Made by a program: the position numbers and the translations under genes. From contig NW_027018365.1 in NCBI RefSeq assembly GCF_032854445.1, positions 1 through 35,066 on the forward strand: DNA of 35,066 nucleotides, given 5' to 3'. The notes under the pieces are model-generated. The model was not told where the DNA came from, made no database searches, and worked only from the letters and a program-made list of their open reading frames with translations. Shown in pieces: positions 21,406 to 33,700 of this stretch (the stretch's first letter is position 1; each line of letters begins with the position of its first letter). The stretch comes from Liolophura sinensis (taxonomy: Eukaryota > Mollusca > Polyplacophora > Chitonida > Chitonidae).

Positions 21406-24150
21406 ATGCAGAATTGAGCCAGGCATCGGCACCTGTTGAAAAATTGCAAATTTCCCTGGTTTCCATGGAGTAAGAGCCGTTGCTGGGCACGTGATTATAA
21501 CATAAATGATCATTCAATTGTCACTACAGCCAAAAGTACTGGTCGGAGAGCAACGCGGTTTGCACCATTCGATTTCTCGTCACAAAATACGTCGGATTAG
21601 CCTCTTACCAGCAGCACTAGAACAGTTTTTCCACTTTTGCATTTTTGCTTCGACTTTTTGTTAATTGAAATCGGCTACACTGTACTCTGTACAATCGCGA
21701 CTGGTCATTACTATATTTAACTTTTGACTATAAGTTATGTGCCCTTCGGTAGCCCAGAAGACCTGAAATCTTTGGGCTAAGCCCATTTAACTCACCCAGC
21801 AATTGCCTTACTTCTAAGTGCAAGACAATCTCAATGTCTTTATCTACGTGTAGAAAAACCACACCATTTGTACGTGAAAAACACAAGGTACTTGATACAG
21901 TCTGCTGTAAAAAGTACAACTGACCACAGACCCACATGAATAAGGTGCCAAAAGATGCGGAATTGAGCCAGGCATCGGCAGCTGTTGAAAAATTGCAAAT
22001 TTCCCTGGTTTCCATGGAGTAAGAGCCGTTGCTGGGCACGTGATTATGACATAAATGATCATTCAATTGTCACTACAGCCAAAAGTATTGGTCGGAGAGC
22101 AACACAGTTTGCACCATTCGATTTGTCGTCACAAAATACGTCGGATTAGCCTCTTACCAGCAGCACTGGAACAGTTTTTCCACTTTTGCATTTTTGCCTG
22201 GTCTTTTTGTTAATTGAAACCGGCTACACTGCACTCTGTACAATCGCGACTGGTCATTACTATATTCAACTTTTGACTATAAGTTATGTGCCCTTCGGTA
22301 GCCCAGAAGACCTGAAATCTTTGGGCTAAGCCCATTTAACTCACCCAGCAATTGCCTTACTTCTAAGTGCAAGACAATCTCAATGTCTTTATCTACGTGT
22401 AGAAAAACCACACCATTTGTACGTGAAAAACACAAGGTACTTGATACAGTCTGCTGTAAAAAGTACAACTGACCACAGACCTACATGAATAAGGTGCCAA
22501 AAGATGCGGAATTGAGCCAGGCATCGGCAGCTGTTGAAAAATTGCAAATTTCCCTGGTTTCCATGGAGTAAGAGCCGTTGCTGGGCACGTGATTATGACA
22601 TAAATGATCATTCAATTGTCACTACAGCCAAAAGTATTGGCCGGAGAGCAACGCGGTTTGCACCATTCGATTTGTTCTCACAAAATACGTCGGATTAGCC
22701 TCTTACTAGTAGCACTGGAACAGTTTTTCCACTTTTGCATTTTTGCTTCGTCTTTTTGTTAATTGAAATCGGCTAAACTGTACTCTGTACAATCGCGACT
22801 GGTCATTACTATATTCAACTTTTGACTATAAGTTATGTACCCTTCGGTAGCCCAGAAGTCGTCAAATCTTTGGGCTAAGCCCATTTAACTCACCCAGCAA
22901 TTGCCTTACTTCTAAGTCCAAGACAATCTCAATGTCTTTATCTACGTGTAGAAAAACCACACCATTTGTACGTGAAAAACACAAGGTACTTGATACAGTC
23001 TGCTGTAAAAAGTACAACTGAACACTAACCCACTTCAGTAAGGTGCCAAAAGATGCAGAATTGAGCCAGGCATCGGCAGCTGTTGAAAAATTGCAAATTT
23101 CCCTGGTTTCCATGGAGTAAGAGCCGTTGCTACGCACGTGATTATGACATAAATGATCATTCAATTGTCGCTACAGCCAAAAGTATTGGTCGGAGAGCAA
23201 CGCGGATTGCACCATTCGATTTCTCGTCGCAAAATACGTCGGATTAGGCTCTTACTAGTAGCACTGGAACAGTTTTTCCACTTTTGCATTTTTGCTTCGT
23301 CTTTTTGTTAATTGAAATCTGCTACACTGTACTCTGTACAATCGCGACTGGTCATTACTATATTCAACTTTTGACTATAAGTTATGTGCCCTTCGGTAGC
23401 CCAGAAGACCTGAAATCTTTGGGCCAAGCCCATTTAACTCACCCAGCAATTGTCTTACTTCTAAGTGCAAGACAATCTCAATGTCTTTATCTACGTGTAG
23501 AAAAACCAGACCATTTGTACATAAAAAACACAAGGTACTTGATACAGTCTGCTGTAAAAAGTACAACTGAACACTGACCCACTTCAGTAAGGTGCCAAAA
23601 GATGCGGAATTGAGCCAGGCATCGGCAGCTGTTGAAAAATTGCAAATTTCCCTGGTTTCCATGGAGTAAGAGCCGTTGCTGGGCACGTGATTATGACATA
23701 AATGACCATTCAATTGTCACTACAGCCAAAAGTATTGGTCGGAGAGCAACGCGGATTGCACCATTCGATTTCTCGTCACAAAATACGTCGGATTAGCCTC
23801 TTACCAGCAGCACTGGAACAGTTTTTCCACTTTTGCATCTTTACCTGGTCTTTTTGTTAACTGAAATCGGCTACACTGTACTCTGTACAATCGCGACTGG
23901 TCATTACTATATTCAACTTTTGACTATAAGTTATGTGCCCTTCGGTAGCCCAGAAGACGTCAAATCTTTGGGCTAAGCCCATTTAACTCACCCAGCAATT
24001 GCCTTACTTCTAAGTCCAAGACAATCTCAATGTCTTTATCTACGTGTAGAAAAACCACACCATTTGTATGTGAAAAACACAAGGTACTTGATACAGTCTG
24101 CTGTAAAAAGTACAACTAAACACTAACCCACTTTAGTAAGGTGCCAAAAG
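21406..24150 (+). repeat. Array block F, units 40-44, transition zone
   Basis: Unit starts: 21406, 21955, 22504, 23053, 23602, each exactly 549 apart. 21406 matches 14823 (CAGAATTGAGCC head, CGGCACCTGTTG). 21955 and 22504 resemble the block at 10432-12079 (21955 has the further change AACACAGTTTGC). 22504 has GATTTGTTCTCAC where most units have GTCGTCAC or CTCGTCAC. The unit at 23053 is the first with GCTACGCACGTG and TTAGGCTCTTAC, markers that typify the right part of the array. The unit at 23602 has AATGACCATT in place of the usual palindrome. Confidence 0.88.
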
Positions 24151-27100
24151 ATGCGGAATTGAGCCAGGCATCGGCAGCTGTTGAAAAATTGCAAATTTCC
24201 CTGGTTTCCATGGAGTAAGAGCCGTTGCTACGCACGTGAATATGACATAAATGATCATTCAATTGTCGCTACAGCCAAAAGTATTGGTCGGAGAGCAACG
24301 CGGTTTGCACCATTCGATTTCTCGTCACAAAATACGTCGGATTAGGCTCTTACTAGTAGCACTGGAACAGTTTTTCCACTTTTGCATTTTTGCCTGGTCT
24401 TTTTGTTAATTGAAATCGGCTACACTGTACTCTGTACAATCGCGACTGGTCATTACTATATTCAACTTTTGACTATAAGTTATGTGCCCTTCGGTAGCCC
24501 AGAAGACCTGAAATCTTTGGGCCAAGCTCATTTAACTCACCCAGCAATTGTCTTACTTCTAAGTGCAAGACAATCTCAATGTCTTTATCTACGTGTAGAA
24601 AAACCACACCATTTGTACATAAAAAACACAAGGTACTTGATACAGTCTGCTGTAAAAAGTACAACTAAACACTGACCCACATAAATAAGGTGCCAAAAAA
24701 TGCGGAATTGAGCCAGGCATCGGCAGCTGTTGAAAAATTGCAAATTTCCCTGGTTTCCATGGAGTAAGAGCCGTTGCTATGCACGTGATTTTGACATCAA
24801 TGATCATTCAATTGTCGCTACAGCCAAAAGTATTGGTCGGAGAGCAACGCGGATTGCACCATTCGATTTCTCGTCACAAAATACGTCGGATTAGGCTCTT
24901 ACTAGTAGCACTGGAACAGTTTTTCCACTCTTGCATTTTTGCCTGGTCTTTTTGTTAATTGAAATCGGCTACACTGTACTCTGTACAATCGCGACTGGTC
25001 ATTACTATATTCAACTTTTGACTATAAGTTATGTGCCCTTCGGTAGCCCAGAAGACCTGAAATCTTTGGGCCAAGCCCATTTAACTCACCCAGCAATTGT
25101 CTTACTTCTAAGTCCAAGACAATCTCAATGTCTTTATCTACGTGTAGAAAAACCAGACCATTTGTGCATAAAAAACACAAGGTACTTGATACAGTCTGCT
25201 GTAAAAAGTACAACTGAACACTGACCCACATTTATAAGGTGCCAAAAGATGTGGAATTGGGCCAGGCATCGGCAGCTGTTAAAAAATTGCAAATATCCCT
25301 GGTTTCCATGGAGTAAGAGCCGTTGCTGGGCACGTGATTATGACATCAATGATCAATCAATTGTCACTACAGCCAAAAGTATTGGTCAGAGAGCAACGCG
25401 GTTTGCACCATTCGATTTCTCGTCACAAAATACGTCGGATTAGCCTCTTACTAGTAGCACTGGAACAGTTTTTCCACTTTTGCATTTTTGCTTCGTCTTT
25501 TTGTTAATTGAAATCGGCCAAACTGTACTCTGTACAATCGCGACTGGTCATTACTATATTCAACTTTTGACTATAAGTTATGTGCCCTTCGGTAGCCCAG
25601 AAGACGTCAAATCTTTGGGCCAAGCCCATTTAACTCACCCAGCAATTGCCTTACTTCTAAGTGCAAGACAATCTCAATGTCTTTATCTACGTGTAGAAAA
25701 ACCACACCATTTGTACGTGAAAAACAAAAGGTACTTGATACAGTCTGCTGTAAAAAGTACAACTAAACACTAACCCACTTTAGTAAGGTGCCAAAAGATG
25801 CGGAATTGAGCCAGGCATCGGCAGCTGTTGAAAAATTGCAAATTTCCCTGGTTTCCATGGAGTAAGAGCCGTTGCTACGCACGTGAATATGACATAAATG
25901 ATCATTCAATTGTCGCTACAGCCAAAAGTATTGGTCGGAGAGCAACGCGGTTTGCACCATTCGATTTCTCGTCACAAAATACGTCGGATTAGGCTCTTAC
26001 TAGTAGCACTGGAACAGTTTTTCCACTTTTGCATTTTTGCCTGGTCTTTTTGTTAATTGAAATCGGCTACACTGTACTCTGTACAATCGCGACTGGTCAT
26101 TACTATATTCAACTTTTGACTATAAGTTATGTGCCCTTCGGTAGCCCAGAAGACCTGAAATCTTTGGGCCAAGCTCATTTAACTCACCCAGCAATTGTCT
26201 TACTTCTAAGTGCAAGACAATCTCAATGTCTTTATCTACGTGTAGAAAAACCACACCATTTGTACATAAAAAACACAAGGTACTTGATACAGTCTGCTGT
26301 AAAAAGTACAACTAAACACTGACCCACATGAATAAGGTGCCAAAAGATGCGGAATTGAGCCAGGCATCGGCAGCTGTTGAAAAATTGCAAATTTCCCTGG
26401 TTTCAATGGAGTAAGAGCCGTTGCTACGCACGTGATTTTGACATAAATGATCATTCAATTGTCGCTACAGCCAAAAGTATTAGTCGGAGAGCAACGCGGA
26501 TTGCACCATTCGATTTCTCGTCACAAAATACGTCGGATTAGGCTCTTACTAGTAGCACTGGAACAGTTTTTCCACTTTTGCATTTTTGCCTGGTCTTTTT
26601 GTTAATTGAAATCGGCTACACTGTACTCTGTACAATCGCGACTGGTCATTACTATATTCAACTTTTGACTATAAGTTATGTGCCCTTCGGTAGCCCAGAA
26701 GACCTGAAATCTTTGGGCCAAGCCCATTTAACTCACCCAGCAATTGTCTTACTTCTAAGTCAAAGACAATCTCAATGTCTTTATCTACGTGTAGAAAAAC
26801 CAGACCATTTGTACATAAAAAACACAAGGTACTTGATACAGTCTGCTGTAAAAAGTACAACTAAACACTGACCCACATTTTTAAGGTGCCAAAAGATGCA
26901 GAATTGGGCCAGGCATCGGCAGCTGTTAAAAAATTGCAAATATCCCTGGTTTCCATGGAGTAAGAGCCGTTGCTGGGCACGTGATTATGACATCAATGAT
27001 CAATCAATTGTCATTACAGCCAAAAGTATTGGTCGGAGAGCAACGCGGTTTGCACCATTCGATTTCTCGTCACAAAATACGTCGGATTAGCCTCTTACCA

Positions 27101-27444
27101 GAAGCACTGGAACAGTTTTTCCACTTTTGCATTTTTGCTTCGTCTTTTTGTTAATTGAAATCGGCTAAACTGTACTCTGTACAATCGCGACTGGTCATTA
27201 CTATATTCAACTTTTGACTATAATTTTTGTGCCCTTCGGTAGCCCAGAAGACGTCAAATCTTTGGGCTAATCCCATTTAACTCACCCAGCAATTGCTTTA
27301 CTTCTAAGTCCAAGACAATCTCAATGTCTTTATCTACGTGTAGAAAAACCACACCATTTGTACGTGAAAAACACAAGGTACTTGACACAGTCTGCTGTAA
27401 AAAGTACAACTGAACACTAACCCACTTCAGTAAGGTGCCAAAAG
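24151..27444 (+). repeat. Three-unit higher-order repeat (1,647 bp), two copies
   Basis: Copy 1 is 24151-25797 and copy 2 is 25798-27444, each exactly 3 x 549 = 1,647. Unit starts: 24151, 24700, 25249 / 25798, 26347, 26896. Shared rare markers: 24151 and 25798 both have GCTACGCACGTGAATATGAC and are preceded by ACCCACTTTAGTAAGG; 24700 and 26347 both have CACGTGATTTTGACAT; 25249 and 26896 both have AATTGGGCCAGG, GTTAAAAAATTGC, AAATATCCC and ATCAATGATCAATC. Differences (for example CATAAATAAGG before 24700 but CATGAATAAGG before 26347; GGTCAGAGAGC only near 25384) show the copies have begun to diverge. Confidence 0.9.
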
Positions 27445-27657
27445 ATGCGGAATTGAGCCAGGCATCGGCGGCTGTTGAAAAATTGCAAATTTCCCTGGTG
27501 TCCATGGAGTAAGAGCCGTTGCTGGGCACGTGATTATGACATAAATGATCATTCAATTGTCACTACAGCCAAAAGTATTGGTCGGAGAGCAACGCGGTTT
27601 GCACCATTCGATTTCTCGTCACAAAATACGTCGGATTAGCCTCTTACCAGCAGCACT

Positions 27658-27668
27658 GATACAGTCTG
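27658..27668 (+). other. Sequence patch GATACAGTCTG replacing the usual bases
   Basis: Where most units read CACTGGAACAGTTTTTCCAC, this one reads CACTGATACAGTCTGTACAC. The 11-mer GATACAGTCTG is identical to the left part of the nested hairpin that normally lies about 280 bases further along the unit. The same patch is at 30961-30971 and 32610-32620 and nowhere else in the window. Confidence 0.75.
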
Positions 27669-28089
27669 TACACTTTTGCATTTTTGCCTGGTCTTTTTGT
27701 TAATTGAAATCGGCTACACTGTACTCTGTACAATCGCGACTGGTCATTACTATATTCAACTTTTGACTATAAGTTATGTGCCCTTCGGTAGCCCAGAAGA
27801 CCTGAAATCTTTGGGCCAAGCCCATTTAACTCACCCAGCAATTGCCTTACTTCTAAGTGCAAGACAATCTCAATGTCTTTATCTACGTGTAGAAAAACCA
27901 CACCATTTGTACGTGAAAAACACAAGGTACTTGATACAGTCTGCTGTAAAAAGTACAACTGAACACTGACCCACATTTTTAAGGTGCCAAAAGATGCAGA
28001 ATTGGGCCAGGCATCGGCAGCTGTTAAAAAATTGCAAATATCCCTGGTTTCCATGGAGTAAGAGCCGTTGCTGGGCACGTGATTATGAC

Positions 28090-28105
28090 ATCAATGATCA
28101 TTGAT
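28090..28105. other. 16-bp perfect palindrome ATCAATGATCATTGAT
   Basis: An extended form of the common 10-bp palindrome. The same 16 bases occur at 1735-1750, 3386-3401, 7783-7798, 28090-28105 and 33043-33058. At 9980-9995 the last-but-one base is changed, leaving 12 bp. The extension requires two coupled differences from the common form, GACATAAATG to GACATCAATG on the left and CATTCAATTGTC to CATTGATCTGTC on the right. Confidence 0.7.
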
Positions 28106-30745
28106 CTGTCGCTACAGCCAAAAGTATTGGTCGGAGAGCAACGCGGTTTGCACCATTCGATTTCTCGTCACAAAATACGTCGGATTAGCCTCTTACCAGA
28201 AGCACTGGAACAGTTTTTCCACTTTTGCATTTTTGCTTGGTCTTTTTGTTAATTGAAATCGGCTAAACTGTACTCTGTACAATCGCGACTGGTCATTACT
28301 ATATTCAACTTTTGACTATAATTTTTGTGCCCTTCGGTAGCCCAGAAGACGTCAAATCTTTGGGCTAAGCCCATTTAACTCACCCAGCAATTGCTTTACT
28401 TCTAAGTCCAAGACAATCTCAATGTCTTTATCTACGTGTAGAAAAACCACACCATTTGTACGTGAAAAACACAAGGTACTTGACACAGTCTGCTGTAAAA
28501 AGTACAACTGAACAATAACCCCACTTCAGTAAGGTGCCAAAAGATGCGGAATTGAGCCAGGCATCGGCAGCTGTTGAAAAATTGCAAATTTCCCTGGTTT
28601 CCATGGAGTAAGAGCCGTTGCCACGCACGTGATTATGACATAAATGATCATTGAATTGTCGCTACAGCCAAAGGTATTGGTCGGAGAGCAACGCGGATTG
28701 CACCATTCGATTTCTCGTCACAAATACGTCGGATTAGGCTCTTACTAGCAGCACTGGAACAGTTTTTCCACTTTTGCATTTTTGCTTCGTCTTTTTGTTA
28801 ATTGAAATCGGCTAAACTGTACTCTGTAAAATCGCGACTGGTCATTACTATATTCAACTTTTGACTATAAGTTATGTGCCCTTCGGTAGCCCAGAAGACC
28901 TGAAATCTTTGGGCTAAGCCCATTTAACTCACCCAGCAATTGCCTTACTTCTAAGTCCAAGACAATCTCAATGTCTTTATCTACGTGTAGAAAAACCACA
29001 CCATTTGTACGTGAAAAACACAAGGTACTTGATACAGTCTGCTGTAAAAGGTACAACTGACCACAGACCCACATAAATAAGGTGCCAAAAGATGCGGAAT
29101 TGAGCCAGGCATCAGCAGCTGTTGAAAAATTGCAAATATCCCTGGTTTCCATGGAGTAAGAGCCGTTGCTGGGCACGTGATTATGACATAAATGATCATT
29201 CAATGTCACTACAGGCAAAAGTATTGGTCGGAGAGCAACGCGGTTTGCACCATTCGATTTGTCGTCACAAAATACGTCGGATTAGCCTCTTACCAGCAGC
29301 ACTGGAACAGTTTTTCCACTTTTGCATTTTTGCCTGGTGTTTTTGTTAATTGAAACCGGCTACACTGCACTCTGTACAATCGCGACTGGTCATTACTATA
29401 TTCAACTTTTGACTATAAGTTATGTGCCCTTCGGTAGCCCAGAAGACCTGAAATCTTTGGGCTAAGCCCATTTAACTCACCCAGGAATTGCCTTACTTCT
29501 AAGTGCAAGACAATCTCAATGTCTTTATCTACGTGTAGAAAAACCACACCATTTGTACGTGGAAAACCACAAGGTACTTGATACAGTCTGCTGTAAAAAG
29601 TACAACTGAACACTGACCCACTTCAGTAAGGTGCCAAAAGATGCGGAATTGAGCCAGGCATCGGCAGCTGTTGAAAAATTGCAAATTTCCCTGGTTTCCA
29701 TGGAGTAAGAGCCGTTGCTGGGCACGTGATTATGACATAAATGATCATTCAATTGTCACTACAGCCAAAAGTATTGGTCGGAGAGCAACGCGGTTCGCAC
29801 CATTCGATTTCTCGTCACAAAATACGTTCGGATTAGCCTCTTACCAGCAGCACTGGAACAGTTTTTTCCACTTTTGCATTTTTACCTGGTCTTTTTGTTA
29901 ATTGAAATCGGCTACACTGCACTCTGTACAATCGCGACTGGTCATTACTATATTCAACTTTTGACTATAAGTTATGTGCCCTTCGGTAGCCCAGAAGACG
30001 TCAAATTTTTGGGCTAAGCCCATTTAACTCACCCAGCAATTGTCTTACTTCTAAGTGCAAGACAATCTCAATGTCTTTATCTACGTGTAGAAAAACCAGA
30101 CCATTTGTACATAAAAAACACAAGGTACTTGATACAGTCTGCTGTAAAAAGTACAACTGAACACTGACCCACATTTATAAGGTGCCAAAAGATGCGGAAT
30201 TGAGCCAGGCATCGGCAGCTGTTGAAAAATTGCAAATATCCCTGGTTTCCATGGAGTAAGAGCCGTTGCTGGGGCACGTGATTATGACATCAATGATCAA
30301 TCAATTGTCACTACAGCCAAAAGTATTGGTCGGAGAGCAACGCGGTTTGCACCATTCGATTTGTCGTCACAAAATACGTAGGATTAGCCTCTTACCAGCA
30401 GCACTGGAACAGTTTTTTCCACTTTGCATTTTTGCTTCGTCTTTTTGTTAATTGAAATCGGCTACACTGTACTCTGTACAATCGCGACTGGTCATTACTA
30501 TATTCAACTTTTGACTATAAGTTTATGTGCCCTTCGGTAGCCCAGAAGACCTGAAATCTTTGGGCTAAGCCATTTAACTCACCCAGCAATTGTCTTACTT
30601 CTAAGTGCAAGACAATCTCAATGTCTTTATCTACGTGTAGAAAAACCACACCATTTGTATGTGAAAAAACACAAGGTACTTGATACAGTCCTGCTGTAAA
30701 AAGTACAACTGAACACTGACCCCACTTCAAGTAAGGTGCCAAAAG

Positions 30746-33700
30746 ATGCGGAATTGAGCCAGGCATCGGCAGCTGTTGAAAAATTTGCAAATTTCCCTGG
30801 TTTCCATGGAGTAAGAGCCGTTGCTGGGCACGTGATTATGACATAAATGATCATTCAGTTGTCACTACAGCCAAAAAGTATTGGTCGGAGAGCAACGCGG
30901 TTTGCACCATTCGATTTCTCGTCACAAAATACGTCGGATTAGCCTCTTACCAGCAGCACTGATACAGTCTGTACACTTTTGCATTTTTGCCTGGTCTTTT
31001 TGTTAATTGAAATCGGCTACACTGTACTCTGTACAATCGCGACTGGTCATTACTATATTCAACTTTTGACTATAAGTTATGTGCCCTTTCGGTAGCCCCA
31101 GAAGACCTGAAATCTTTGGGCTAAGCCCATTTAACTCACCCAGCAATTGCCCTTACTTTCTAAGTGCAAGACAATCTCAATGTCTTTATCTACGTGTAGA
31201 AAAACCACACCATTTGTACGTGAAAAACCACAAGGTACTTGATACAGTCTGCTGTAAAAAGTACAACTGAACACTGACCCACATTTTTAAGGTGCCAAAA
31301 GATGCAGAATTGGGCCAGGCATCGGCAGCTGTTAAAAAAATTGCAAATTTCCCTGGTTTCCATGGAGTAAGAGCCCGTTGCTGGGCACGTGATTATGACA
31401 TAAATGACCATTCAATTGTCACTACAGCCAAAAGTATTGGGTCGGAGAGCAACGCGGTTTGCACCATTCGATTTCTCGTCACAAAATACGTCGGATTAGG
31501 CTCTTACTAGTAGCACTGGAACAGTTTTTCCACTTTTGCATTTTTGCCTGGTCTTTTGTTAATTGAAATCGGCTACACTGTACTCTGTACAATCGCGACT
31601 GGTCATTACTATATTCAACTTTTGACTATAAGTTATGTGCCCTTCGGTAGCCCAGAAGACCTGAAATCTTTGGGCCAAGCCCATTTAACTCACCCAGCAA
31701 TTGTCTTACTTCTAGTCAAAGACAATCTCAATGTCTTTATCTACGTGTAGAAAAACCAGACCATTTGTACATAAAAAACACAAGGTACTTGATACAGTCT
31801 GCTGTAAAAAGTACAACTAAACACTGACCCACATTTTTAAGGTGCCAAAAGATGCAGAATTGGGCCAGGCATCGGCAGCTGTTAAAAAATTGCAAATATC
31901 CCTGGTTTCCATGGAGTAAGAGCCGTTGCTGGGGCACGTGATTATGACATCAATGATCAATCAATTGTCATTACAGCCAAAAGTATTGGTCGGAGAGCAA
32001 CGCGGTTTGCACCATTCGATTTCTCGTCACAAAATACGTCGGATTAGCCTCTACCAGAAGCACTGGAACAGTTTTCCACTTTTGCATTTTGCTTCGTCTT
32101 TTTGTTAATTGAAATCGGCTAAACTGTACTCTGTACAATCGCGACTGGTCATTACTATATTAAACTTTTGACTATAATTTTTGTGCCCTTCGGTAGCCCA
32201 GAAGACGTCAAATCTTTGGGCTAATCCCATTTAACTCACCCAGCAATTGCTTTACTTCTAAGTCCAAGACAATCTCATGTCTTTATCTACGTGTAGAAAA
32301 ACCACACATTTGTACGTGAAAAACACAAGGTACTTGACACAGTCTGCTGTAAAAAGTACAACTGAACACTAACCCACTTCAGTAAGGTGCCAAAAGATGC
32401 GGAATTGAGCCAGGCATCGGCGGCTGTTGAAAAATTGCAAATTTCCCTGGTGTCCATGGAGTAAGAGCCGTTGCTGGGCACGTGATTATGACATAAATGA
32501 TCATTCAATTGTCACTACAGCCAAAAGTATTGGTCGGAGAGCAACGCGGTTTGCACCATTCGATTTCTCGTCACAAAATACGTCGGATTAGCCTCTTACC
32601 AGCAGCACTGATACAGTCTGTACACTTTTGCATTTTTGCCTGGTCTTTTTGTTAATTGAAATCGGCTACACTGTACTCTGTACAATCGCGACTGGTCATT
32701 ACTATATTCAACTTTTTACTATAAGTTATGTGCCCTTCGGTAGCCCAGAAGACCTGAAATCTTTGGGCCAAGCCCATTTAACTCACCCAGCAATTGCCTT
32801 ACTTCTAAGTGCAAGACAATCTCAATGTCTTTATCTTACGTGTAGAAAAACCACACCATTTGTACGTGAAAAACACAAGTACTTGATACAGTCTGCTGTA
32901 AAAAGTACAACTGAACACTGACCCACATTTTTAAGGTGCCAAAAGATGCAGAATTGGGCCAGGCATCGGCAGCTGTTAAAAAATTGCAAAATATCCCTGG
33001 TTTCCATGGAGTAAGAGCCGTTGCTGGGCACGTGATTATGACATCAATGATCATTGATCTGTCGCTACAGCCAAAAGTATTGGTCGGAGAGCAACGCGGT
33101 TTGCACCATTCGATTTCTCGTCACAAAATACGTCGGATTAGCCTCTTACCAGAAGCACTGGAACAGTTTTTCCACTTTTGCATTTTTGCTTGGTCTTTTT
33201 GTTAATTGAAATCGGCTAAACTGTACTCTGTACAATCGCGACTGGTCATTACTATATTCAACTTTGACTATAATTTTTTGTGCCCTTCGGTAGCCCAGAA
33301 GACGTCAAATCTTTGGGCTAAGCCCATTTAACTCACCCAGCAATTGCTTTACTTCTAAGTCCAAGACAATCTCAATGTCTTTATCTACGTGTAGAAAAAC
33401 CACACCATTTGTACGTGAAAAACACAAGGTACTTGACACAGTCTGCTGTAAAAAGTACAACTGAACAATAACCCACTTCAGTAAGGTGCCAAAAGATGCG
33501 GAATTGAGCCAGGCATCGGCAGCTGTTGAAAAAATTGCAAATTTCCCTGGTTTTCCATGGAGTAAGAGCCGTTGCCACGCACGTGATTATGACATAAATG
33601 ATCATTCAATTGTCGCTACAGCCAAAGGTATTGGTCGGAGAGCAACGCGGATTTGCACCATTCGATTTCTCGTCACAAAATACGTCGGATTAGGCTCTTA

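Larger units (their letters stand above)
26505..30109 (+). repeat. Duplicated segment, left copy (nine-unit offset)
   Basis: This span of at least 3.6 kb matches 31465-35066 in order, including many otherwise rare variants: GTCAAAGACAATC, GGGCTAATCCC, GGCGGCTGTTG, the GATACAGTCTG patch, ACCAGAAGCACTGG, GAACAATAACC, GCCACGCACGTG, GTAAAAGGTAC and CCAGGAATTGCC. The offset is 4,956 at the unit start 26896/31852 and about 4,957 at the right edge. The left boundary lies between the GCGGATTG/GCGGTTTG difference (near 26500) and the shared TTAGGCTCTTAC. Confidence 0.9.
27445..30745 (+). repeat. Array block H, units 51-56
   Basis: Unit starts: 27445, 27994, 28544, 29092, 29641, 30192. Distinctive variants: GGCGGCTGTTG and CCTGGTGTCCATGG plus the GATACAGTCTG patch in 27445; ACCAGAAGCACTGG and CTATAATTTTTGTG in 27994; GCCACGCACGTG and CCAAAGGTATTGG in 28544; CATCAGCAGC and GTAAAAGGTAC in the copy around 29092. 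All of these reappear in the same order nine units to the right, so this block is the left member of a long duplication. Confidence 0.9.
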
